Of a stretch of 6,447 bases of DNA, positions 1-5,144 are shown piece by piece; within the stretch, counting starts at the first letter, position 1; each line of letters begins with the position of its first letter. Made by a program: the position numbers and the translations under genes. The notes below the pieces were generated by a model. That model did no database searches, was not told the origin of the DNA, and saw only the letters and a list, made by a program, of their open reading frames with translations. The DNA comes from Deltaproteobacteria bacterium. GTDB taxonomy: Bacteria > Desulfobacterota > GWC2-55-46 > DRQE01. The stretch spans positions 1 to 6,447 of the forward strand of contig DAOVXI010000105.1 in NCBI GenBank assembly GCA_030636245.1. The letters run 5' to 3'.

Positions 1-1111
1 AGACGCTCTTTATAAGCTCCTTAAAGTGGTTGGCGTTGTCACTTATGCGCGCTTCTACATCCAATGGCACATAAGGGAGTTTATCGGCAAGGTCAGCGTC
101 ACGCTCTGTCACGCGCCAGTACTTATGACCTCCGGGGAAGTGCTTTTTATGAAAGTCCAGATAAGCGCCGTCGCCCGGATATCCGTACTCGCCGCTCCAG
201 ACCTGAAGCCCTGTTTTCGGGTCACGCGTAAAGACCGAGACAGAAGATGCCTTTTCCACGCCCTCTTTCTCCGTTGCCACGATATACGGCTTATACGGCG
301 TTGCATCCCGTTCGCTCTCTTCTGCGTGGCCTTTCTTAAAGCTCGCCATAAGTCCCTTAAGGTCCTCGAACCTGTCCAGATATACCCCTTCGCTTTTTCC
401 GCCCTTTACCAGGTGGGTGTCCACGAAAAAGTATTTTATGCCGCACTCTCCGAGCACCTCCTCAACGCCGAGCCTGTGATAAGGATCCCTGTCCTTACGC
501 AGCGGGTCCTGCCAGAGGTAATTCGGACGATAAGCGCACTCGGGAAGCCATATGCCCTTTGGCTCACGCCCGAAGTGACGTGTGTAGCTTGCCTTGGCCT
601 GCTTCACCTGAGCCACAACGCTTGAGTCCTTTGAAAGAAGCGGAAAGTATCCGTGTGTGGCTCCGCAGGTCATTATCTCTATGTGTCCGGCGTCCTGAAG
701 CTTTTTAAAGGCTCCGACTATGTCCTCATTATAGGTATCCTTAAAGTCCCGTTGCCTGTCTGTATAAAAATCCTGCCACGTCCGTGCAACGTTTGCCATG
801 TGGGCCTCCCCCAGACGGGTGAACTCCTTTATATCGACCTTTGCAGCGGTTATCTTCTGATCGAGGTAGCCTGTAAAAAGCTCGCGAAATTCATCACTTG
901 CGAGCATCTCGGTCAGGACAGGCGAAAGCCCGATCGTAACCTTCGGGCTTATGCCCTCGCCAACAAGGCGGTTAAATACGTTCAAAAGCGGTATATATGT
1001 CTCGGCCGCGGCCTCATTTAGCCAATCCGAGCCGTGGGGCCATGTGCCGTGCGAGAGCACATACGGCAGGTGCGAGTGAAGCACCAGCGCAAAACTTCCT
1101 TTTTTAGCCAA
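1..1111 (-). CDS. GH57 family alpha-glucan branching enzyme / amylase-type glycosidase (3' part outside window)
   Basis: The minus-strand frame is open from a TTG start at 1111 to the window edge, giving 370 codons with no stop. Glycoside hydrolase family 57 proteins of this type (DUF1957, AmyC/TK1436-like) cleave or re-transfer alpha-1,4-glucan chains, usually to make alpha-1,6 branches in cytoplasmic glycogen. Visible family motifs are HSHLPYV (residues 12-18), CGATHGYFPLL (149-159) and GIWLPECAYRP (186-196). Glu191 of the last motif is the expected catalytic nucleophile. The segment QVWSGEYGYPGD (303-314) is also typical. The acid/base aspartate motif should lie further C-terminal, outside the window; members run to about 520-560 residues, so about two thirds is present. 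The TTG start is preceded by GGAGGA with 9-nt spacing and places the first motif at the normal distance from the N-terminus; the next in-frame ATG is codon 69, which would lose that motif. No signal peptide is seen. Family assignment is firm; branching versus hydrolytic activity is not decided by what is visible. Confidence 0.93.
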   Translation of the reverse strand, partial: MAKKGSFALVLHSHLPYVLSHGTWPHGSDWLNEAAAETYIPLLNVFNRLVGEGISPKVTIGLSPVLTEMLASDEFRELFTGYLDQKITAAKVDIKEFTRLGEAHMANVARTWQDFYTDRQRDFKDTYNEDIVGAFKKLQDAGHIEIMTCGATHGYFPLLSKDSSVVAQVKQAKASYTRHFGREPKGIWLPECAYRPNYLWQDPLRKDRDPYHRLGVEEVLGECGIKYFFVDTHLVKGGKSEGVYLDRFEDLKGLMASFKKGHAEESERDATPYKPYIVATEKEGVEKASSVSVFTRDPKTGLQVWSGEYGYPGDGAYLDFHKKHFPGGHKYWRVTERDADLADKLPYVPLDVEARISDNANHFKELIKSV

Positions 1112-1120
1112 TTTCTTTAT

Positions 1121-1126
1121 TCCTCC
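1121..1126 (-). promoter_or_regulatory. Ribosome binding site deciding the TTG start of the GH57 gene
   Basis: On the minus strand GGAGGA lies 9 nt upstream of TTG at 1111. It is the only strong Shine-Dalgarno sequence near the 5' end of this frame, and no ATG or GTG there competes, so a TTG start is supported. Confidence 0.8.
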
Positions 1127-1150
1127 GTAAGAATATTACCCAGAATTTTA

Positions 1151-1179
1151 AAAGACCCGTCAATTATTGACGGGTCTTT
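1151..1179 (-). other. Perfect 13-bp stem-loop in the GH57 5' leader
   Basis: The arms 1151-1163 and 1167-1179 are exact inverse complements (AAAGACCCGTCAA against TTGACGGGTCTTT) around a 3-nt loop. On the minus strand the 3' arm runs into TTTT and then AAAA, a poor U-tract; on the plus strand ATTATTG follows. The stem is 40 nt upstream of the GH57 start codon and just downstream of that gene's predicted promoter, so it should form near the 5' end of the mRNA. It could stabilise the transcript, act as an attenuator, or be a weak bidirectional terminator. The structure is certain from the sequence; its role is inferred. Confidence 0.65.
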
Positions 1180-1189
1180 ATTATTGAAA

Positions 1190-1218
1190 AGTTTACCATA
1201 AAGAGGTGTTTAATGCAA
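1190..1218 (-). promoter_or_regulatory. Candidate sigma-70 promoter for the GH57 gene
   Basis: On the minus strand TTGCAT (1218-1213) is separated by 17 nt from TAAACT (1195-1190), which is preceded by TGG, an extended -10 element. Transcription would start near 1183, leaving a leader of about 70 nt containing the stem-loop and the GGAGGA site. The -35 matches the consensus at only three positions, so the extended -10 is the main support. Confidence 0.45.
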
Positions 1219-1308
1219 TTGGAAAGGCAGGGGGAGGACCATAACGTAAGAGCGGGAACTATGATAATAAAAGAACAAAATGCCTTTTTTCGATGTTAAT
1301 GCGGGTAT

Positions 1309-1359
1309 AAAAAAATAAGCAGCACCCCGGCCGAATATTCATGGCCGTGGTACTGCTTA
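1309..1359 (-). terminator. Rho-independent terminator of the hemerythrin gene
   Basis: Reading on the minus strand, a long hairpin (arms 1359-1343 and 1332-1316, with two internal mismatches, closed by the GGCC/GGCC core) is followed by a run of seven T complementary to 1315-1309. It begins about 10 nt after the hemerythrin stop codon, the standard position for an intrinsic terminator, and isolates that gene from the GH57 gene downstream. Confidence 0.85.
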
Positions 1360-1368
1360 ATGAATGGA

Positions 1369-1761
1369 TCAATTAACGTGGGAACTGTACTTCTTATCCT
1401 CGCCCTTTATGTGATTTGCCAGCCAATCCTTAAGAAAGCTCATGGTCTGTAGCGGTGCGCTAATCGAGGAAGCCTCAATGCCGACCTTAATCTCCTCAAC
1501 CTTATCAGTAAAGATCTTGTGCTGTTCCTTTTGTTTCGCCAGCTCGGCGTAGTTTACCTTTTCCAGCATTTTTTCCTCGTCACGAAAGTGGGTATTTGTG
1601 TAATCGAGAAGATTACTCACCACTTTGCTCATGACATCACCTGCCTTACCCTCGCTCATTGCCCCGTGCAGCTCATTTATGAGATCGAAGAGTTTCCTGT
1701 GCTGAGAGTCCATTGAGTTTACCTCTACGCTGTAATCATCGCTCCATGTAAAAAGTGACAT
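1369..1761 (-). CDS. Bacteriohemerythrin (single-domain, 130 aa) with one ligand position changed to Gln
   Basis: The product is a stand-alone bacterial hemerythrin, a four-helix bundle that normally holds a non-heme di-iron centre and binds O2; roles proposed for the family include O2 delivery, sensing and iron handling. The length is usual. Expected landmarks are present: W6 near the N-terminus, H21 in DSQHRKLF, H58 and E62 in HFRDEE, H81 in EQHKIF, and H117 with D122 in NHIKGED. The family normally has another histidine four residues before H81; here that residue is Gln77 (codon CAA at 1533-1531). The ATG at 1761 has AAAGGAG 9 nt upstream. There is no signal peptide or membrane segment, so the protein is probably cytoplasmic. 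It is monocistronic: its own terminator follows and a divergent control region lies upstream. Family assignment is very secure; the effect of the Gln on the metal centre is unknown. Confidence 0.95.
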   Translation of the reverse strand: MSLFTWSDDYSVEVNSMDSQHRKLFDLINELHGAMSEGKAGDVMSKVVSNLLDYTNTHFRDEEKMLEKVNYAELAKQKEQHKIFTDKVEEIKVGIEASSISAPLQTMSFLKDWLANHIKGEDKKYSSHVN

Positions 1762-1805
1762 TGTTCATTTCTCCTTTAAATTCGTTGTATTTGTGCCGAT
1801 ATCTA

Positions 1806-1834
1806 TACCCTACCATTTTACTCAGGATTGTCAA
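1806..1834 (-). promoter_or_regulatory. Candidate promoter of the hemerythrin gene
   Basis: On the minus strand a perfect TTGACA (1834-1829) is followed after 16-17 nt by TAGGGTA (1812-1806), with TATAGAT close by but too far for ideal spacing. The -35 is excellent and the -10 poor, a pattern that may mean activator dependence. The leader to the ATG would be about 40 nt. Confidence 0.45.
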
Positions 1835-1875
1835 GAAACGGCCTAAAAAAACACGACCCGGGGAAAAACCCTATT

Positions 1876-1895
1876 CGGTGTACACACCTGCACCG
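1876..1895. promoter_or_regulatory. Small inverted-repeat cluster between two divergent promoters (possible operator)
   Basis: GGTG-TACA-CACC (1877-1888) is a short dyad, and CGGTG (1876-1880) also pairs with CACCG (1891-1895). It lies upstream of the -35 boxes of both the hemerythrin gene (1834-1829, minus) and the NHL gene (1913-1918, plus), where a shared regulator could bind. Repeats this short can arise by chance. Confidence 0.25.
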
Positions 1896-1912
1896 GGAGA
1901 GTAATATTAGTG

Positions 1913-1942
1913 TTGACGTTTCTTTGAAAAGAGGAGTATAAT
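1913..1942 (+). promoter_or_regulatory. Strong sigma-70 promoter for the NHL-propeller gene
   Basis: TTGACG (1913-1918), an 18-nt spacer and a perfect TATAAT (1937-1942) match the housekeeping consensus at 11 of 12 positions. Transcription should begin near 1949, about 55 nt before the chosen ATG at 2004. Confidence 0.85.
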
Positions 1943-2003
1943 CTGAGCCGAAGATACAACCTACAGTGTGAAAAGACGACCTACTTTACCAGATAAGGTT
2001 TAT

Positions 2004-3461
2004 ATGAAAAAAATTGTCCTTACAATAGCGATCATCCTTGCCGCATCTGCGGTATACCTTTCCTACTGGTCTTCAGAGAAAGCGACAGATATTCTGGGGC
2101 CAAGCTTTGTCGTTGAAAACGACGAAGAAGAGACATACCTTTTATTTAACCACGCGATATACAAACATGACAGTAACGGCAAGATGCTTTGGGTGCGCAA
2201 GCTTAGCGAACTTGGCATTAAAGAAAAAAGCATAACCCACATTGCTCTTGACAGTAATGGATACCTCTTGATAGGTGACGCTAACAAAAGCTTGATAAGA
2301 AGATATACAGCGGACGGCTCACCCATAGGTCACATCAACATTAAAGATGAATCGGATACGAACATCATAGGCGCTTTCGACTTTGTCGAGGATGAAGAGA
2401 CCTTTGATATATTTGTGACCGACACACGTAATCACACTATAAAAGTATTCGATGAGTATGGCGAATACAAAACAAGTTTTGGCAGTAAAGGAGCATCAGA
2501 TAGATCCTTTCACTTTCCAAACAACATAACCATTGGCACAGACGGACTTTTATACATAGCAGACACCAACAACCACCGGGTGGTCATACGCGAAAAAGAC
2601 GGCACCCTTGTGCGTACCATAAGAACCACCGAGTCATTCAACATACTGGGCAATGTCTGGCCCGTCTTTGTATCCTTCATACAAGAGAACAAGCTTGCCG
2701 TTGTAAACATGGGACCCGAACTTCTCGCCGGTGAGCTCGTCATCGTGGATACACAAAGTGGTTCCTTAGAAAAAGTTGAGCTTCCTGGCTGCGACTGCGT
2801 CTTCAGCATGCTTGTCAGTGATTCGGAGCTGATCGTAACTGACGCTATAAATTTTCAAGTACTCAGATACTCGTTTGAAGGTGAGCCGCTCGGAGCTTTT
2901 GGGAGCAACACTCTTCAATCAAGGCTTGAGGAGGCCCGTTCAGATAAGGCGAAGTTTGAATCAATAGCGAGTAAGGTGAAGTATGGACTCTTTGCCCTGC
3001 TCCCTCTGCTTCTCATAGCACTGGCACTTGAAAGGCTCAAAAAGACCAACACCGCTGCCGAGGAAACACCCGCCCCAAAGTCTATGGCTTGCCCAAAGTG
3101 CTTTAACCAGATAGACCGCATAACTGGAAATTGTCCGCAGTGCACTCGTGCACCATCAATAACAACTGAGGATCAGAAAAAATGGGCCGCACCGGTTCTT
3201 TCTATTCTTTATCCCGGCCTTGGACAACTCAAAAATGGTGAGCTTCGTAAAGGATTGGTATATATCAGCATGTTCACATTATCGCTACTACCGGTCGGCA
3301 TGATGGTCCATTCATATTACAACGAGTTAGCTGAGGTAGGCACATATTATATGAAATATAGTATAATGTTACTTAGCTTCACCTGGGCAGCAAGCATCCT
3401 GGATGCTCTCAGACAATCATACTGGCCGCGAAAAGAAACACAACCCTCCAAAAAAACCTGA
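2004..3461 (+). CDS. Membrane-anchored NHL-type beta-propeller protein with zinc ribbon and PGLGQ membrane domain
   Basis: I recognise the domains but not a named gene. Of 485 residues, 2-21 form a hydrophobic signal anchor. Residues about 35-300 hold six propeller blades with NHL-like cores, for example LLIGDANKSLIRRY (88-101), IFVTDTRNHTIKVFD (136-150), LLYIADTNNHRVV (182-194) and LIVTDAINFQVLRY (276-289). A charged linker leads to a second membrane helix (328-343). A zinc ribbon follows with C363, C366, C377 and C380. The C-terminal part has the PGLGQ motif (404-408) and two more membrane helices (about 416-436 and 450-468). This topology would place the propeller outside the cytoplasmic membrane and the zinc ribbon inside. 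NHL propellers commonly bind proteins or other ligands; the ligand here is unknown. I chose ATG at 2004 over an in-frame GTG at 1968 because MKK then directly precedes the hydrophobic core and AAGG lies 5 nt upstream; the GTG has no ribosome binding site. A CxC pair (C263, C265) sits in the external part. The gene has its own promoter and converges with the TPR gene. Confidence 0.88.
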   Translation: MKKIVLTIAIILAASAVYLSYWSSEKATDILGPSFVVENDEEETYLLFNHAIYKHDSNGKMLWVRKLSELGIKEKSITHIALDSNGYLLIGDANKSLIRRYTADGSPIGHINIKDESDTNIIGAFDFVEDEETFDIFVTDTRNHTIKVFDEYGEYKTSFGSKGASDRSFHFPNNITIGTDGLLYIADTNNHRVVIREKDGTLVRTIRTTESFNILGNVWPVFVSFIQENKLAVVNMGPELLAGELVIVDTQSGSLEKVELPGCDCVFSMLVSDSELIVTDAINFQVLRYSFEGEPLGAFGSNTLQSRLEEARSDKAKFESIASKVKYGLFALLPLLLIALALERLKKTNTAAEETPAPKSMACPKCFNQIDRITGNCPQCTRAPSITTEDQKKWAAPVLSILYPGLGQLKNGELRKGLVYISMFTLSLLPVGMMVHSYYNELAEVGTYYMKYSIMLLSFTWAASILDALRQSYWPRKETQPSKKT

Positions 3462-3488
3462 TGTTTCACTGCGTCCCTGCGCCGAAAC
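3450..3488 (-). terminator. Possible terminator of the TPR gene, overlapping the 3' end of the convergent NHL gene
   Basis: On the minus strand, 13 nt after the TPR stop codon, GTTTC (3488-3484) pairs with GAAAC (3467-3463), with an inner GCG/CGC pair. A run of seven T (complement of 3456-3450) follows. The stem is short and interrupted and a few bases separate it from the T-run, so it may be weak. The T-run lies inside the last codons of the opposite gene. No terminator for the plus-strand gene is evident in the 39-bp gap. Confidence 0.35.
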
Positions 3489-3500
3489 CAATAAAACCCC

Positions 3501-4775
3501 CTACCTCAACTCCAAAAGAAGTTTCTCTATGTTCGGATCATGGCGTAGCTTTAGGCCGCTCTCTAAGTATTTTCTGGCATTAGCCTTGTCATTCAGGGAG
3601 AGATAGGTAAGCCCGAGGTTGAAGTGCGCCTCGACAAGAGAAGGCTTTATTCGTATGGCTTCCCTGAACTCTTTTTCAGCCTCAGTAAAGTTGCCCATGC
3701 TCTTATGCACCGCACCGAGGTTAAGCCTCGTATATGCGTTCTCGCCATCCAGGGTAAGGGCCTTTGTAAGCTCCGTCCTTGCCTTCTCCAGCTCGCCCGC
3801 ACCGTAGTAAGAAAGTCCGAGATTTACCCGCGCGTCAACGAACTTCGGATCAGAGTTTACGGATCTAAGAAAACTCTCCCTTGCTTTCTCTTTCCTGCCC
3901 TCTTTTTTATATATAACACCCAGGTTGTTCAATGCCTCGGCATAATCGGCTTTGATATCAAGGGCTCTTAAAAGCTCGGCCTCGGCCTCTTTGCTTCTAC
4001 CAAGGGAGCTCAACGCGGTTCCGTAGTTAAAGTGGAACTCGTGATTGTCCGGCTCTATCCGGAGCGCTTCCCTGTAATAAGGCAGGGCCTCGCTTGCCTT
4101 CCCCTCATTCACGAGCATATTCGCGAGCTTCACCCTTGCGCTTGCGTTGCCGGGGTCCTTCGCGCTCAGCTCATAGGAACGCATGGCAGCTTCACCGCCG
4201 CCCTCTTCTCCGAGAAGCACACCCATGTTATAAAGAGCGCCCGAGTGAGAGGGTTTCAAAGTAAGGGCCTGCTCATAATACTTCTTAGCTTCTGCTTTAC
4301 TTCCAAGATCAGCAAACGTAAGCCCAAGGTTCACATACGCGTTGACCAGAGCCGGGTCAAGCTGGGTGGCTTTCAAGAAACTCCTTTTGGCCAGCTCAAG
4401 CCTATTTGAGCTATAATAGACATTACCGAGGTTATAATGCGTGAGAGCGTGATCAGGCTTAAGACGGATCGCCTTCAGGTACAACTCCTCTGAGCGCTCA
4501 AGGTTGCCTGCGGCCTCATTTGCCTTGCCAAGGTTATTAGAGGCCCTGTACTTAAGCGGGCTCTTTGCATGGACATCCGACCATACCTTAAGCCCGCTCT
4601 CAAAGATGCTGTTCCTTGAAAGAGTGAAGAGAGCAAGGATTATCGCCAACGCCAGAACAACAAAGGTTACAGAGCCACTGCCCACTGAGATACAATGAAG
4701 AGGAGGCCCGGTCTTTAGCTCTGCCCGCTTTGAGTTTTTATTTGTCCGCCGTGCGGCCTTCTTGTTCTTTGCCAT
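3501..4775 (-). CDS. Single-TM tetratricopeptide repeat protein (10 TPRs)
   Basis: The 424-residue product has a basic N-terminus (residues 3-21, rich in K and R), one membrane helix (about 35-52) and then ten TPR units to the C-terminus. The repeats start near residues 78, 112, 146, 180, 213, 247, 281, 315, 349 and 383: a 34-residue period with one 33-residue unit. Each has the NLG/NYG-type first helix and an A..(A/L)xLxP-like second helix. TPR arrays are protein-protein docking scaffolds; partners are not identifiable. The positive-inside rule predicts the TPR domain on the outer face of the cytoplasmic membrane. The junction RNSIFESGLKVWSDV..KSP (54-73) followed by the first TPR resembles the end of the membrane part of TMTC-like multi-TM TPR proteins, so this may be a shortened relative. 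I chose ATG at 4775; a TTG two codons upstream (4781) is possible, and a stop lies just before it. The ribosome binding site is weak (TTAGG). Confidence 0.88.
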   Translation of the reverse strand: MAKNKKAARRTNKNSKRAELKTGPPLHCISVGSGSVTFVVLALAIILALFTLSRNSIFESGLKVWSDVHAKSPLKYRASNNLGKANEAAGNLERSEELYLKAIRLKPDHALTHYNLGNVYYSSNRLELAKRSFLKATQLDPALVNAYVNLGLTFADLGSKAEAKKYYEQALTLKPSHSGALYNMGVLLGEEGGGEAAMRSYELSAKDPGNASARVKLANMLVNEGKASEALPYYREALRIEPDNHEFHFNYGTALSSLGRSKEAEAELLRALDIKADYAEALNNLGVIYKKEGRKEKARESFLRSVNSDPKFVDARVNLGLSYYGAGELEKARTELTKALTLDGENAYTRLNLGAVHKSMGNFTEAEKEFREAIRIKPSLVEAHFNLGLTYLSLNDKANARKYLESGLKLRHDPNIEKLLLELR

Positions 4776-4786
4776 GATCAAAGCCT

Positions 4787-4792
4787 AATATA
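4787..4792 (-). promoter_or_regulatory. Possible extended -10 element for the TPR gene
   Basis: On the minus strand TATATT (4792-4787) is preceded by TGA, giving an extended -10, with TTGTTT 18 nt further upstream. It would start transcription within a few bases of the ATG at 4775, implying a leaderless or nearly leaderless mRNA, which agrees with the weak ribosome binding site. A more distant promoter is equally possible. Confidence 0.25.
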
Positions 4793-4851
4793 TCACAGCA
4801 TGGATGAGCAAAACAATCGTGCCGAAACTTAAAAAAACTTCAATAATATGG

Positions 4852-4880
4852 TTGACAGCCACAAAGAAGCGTGTTAAATT
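4852..4880 (+). promoter_or_regulatory. Sigma-70 promoter of rho
   Basis: A perfect TTGACA (4852-4857) is followed after exactly 17 nt by TAAATT (4875-4880; TTAAAT at 16 nt also fits). Transcription should start near 4887, giving a leader of about 258 nt before the rho ATG. Confidence 0.75.
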
Positions 4881-4886
4881 TTATTA

Positions 4887-5144
4887 ATCTTACGAGGAAT
4901 TCCTAAAAATAATTACTCTAAAATACCAAATCACACTACAATAAAGAGCATCAACAGGCATAAGCCCGGGAAATAACCCCTATTAAAAAAATCCTATTAA
5001 GGCCGCAGCAAATACAACACCATCATATATCGGTACACTATAACGTTTCCAAAAGCATCCAACACTAAACACAAGAAGAACGAGTTGAAGACCCATAAAA
5101 TCCATTCCAACAATCAAAGCTAAAAAAATCCGCAGGAGAGGTAC
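4887..5144 (+). promoter_or_regulatory. Long A/C-rich, G-poor untranslated leader of rho (candidate rut / autoregulation region)
   Basis: No convincing gene lies in this stretch. By hand count, 4921-5130 contains 98 A, 53 C, 36 T and 23 G, so C exceeds G more than twofold; in 5091-5130 there are 11 C and one G. Little stable pairing is seen apart from the palindrome AGGAATTCCT (4895-4904). CCTATTAA occurs twice (4979-4986 and 4993-5000). C-rich, G-poor, unstructured RNA is what Rho loads on, and in Escherichia coli rho is known to be attenuated by its own product in a long leader. A similar feedback loop here is an inference from composition and position. Confidence 0.5.
5134..5141 (+). promoter_or_regulatory. 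Ribosome binding site of rho
   Basis: AGGAGAGG lies just ahead of the rho ATG; its AGGAG core is 6 nt from the start codon, close to ideal. It fixes the start at 5145. Confidence 0.85.

Noticed and set aside
26..1021. Open plus-strand frames of 199 and 122 codons at 26-625 and 653-1021.
   Set aside because: They lie antisense to the GH57 gene, whose minus-strand frame is uninterrupted and carries clear family motifs; the plus-strand translations have no recognisable domain and no ribosome binding site.
1213..1299. A 28-codon plus-strand ORF with AGAGGTG 5-6 nt before its ATG.
   Set aside because: No promoter is seen on that strand, the peptide has no recognisable features, and it overlaps the predicted GH57 promoter, so the match is probably chance.
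1968..2003. GTG at 1968 as the start of the NHL protein.
   Set aside because: No Shine-Dalgarno sequence precedes it, and it would add 12 residues before an otherwise typical MKK plus hydrophobic signal anchor starting at 2004.
4895..4904. Palindrome AGGAATTCCT just after the predicted rho transcription start.
   Set aside because: Ten bases with no loop and no extension of the symmetry; too little to call an operator, though noted with the leader.
4966..4990. GGG-AAATAA-CCC followed by an A-rich stretch in the rho leader, considered as a terminator or riboswitch piece.
   Set aside because: Only a three-base stem on the plus strand and no T-run after it; no known riboswitch core could be recognised.
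5085..5123. A 12-codon TTG-started frame in the rho leader, considered as a leader peptide comparable to those of some attenuated genes.
   Set aside because: Very short, weak ribosome binding site and no regulatory codon pattern; the leader has no ATG start at all.
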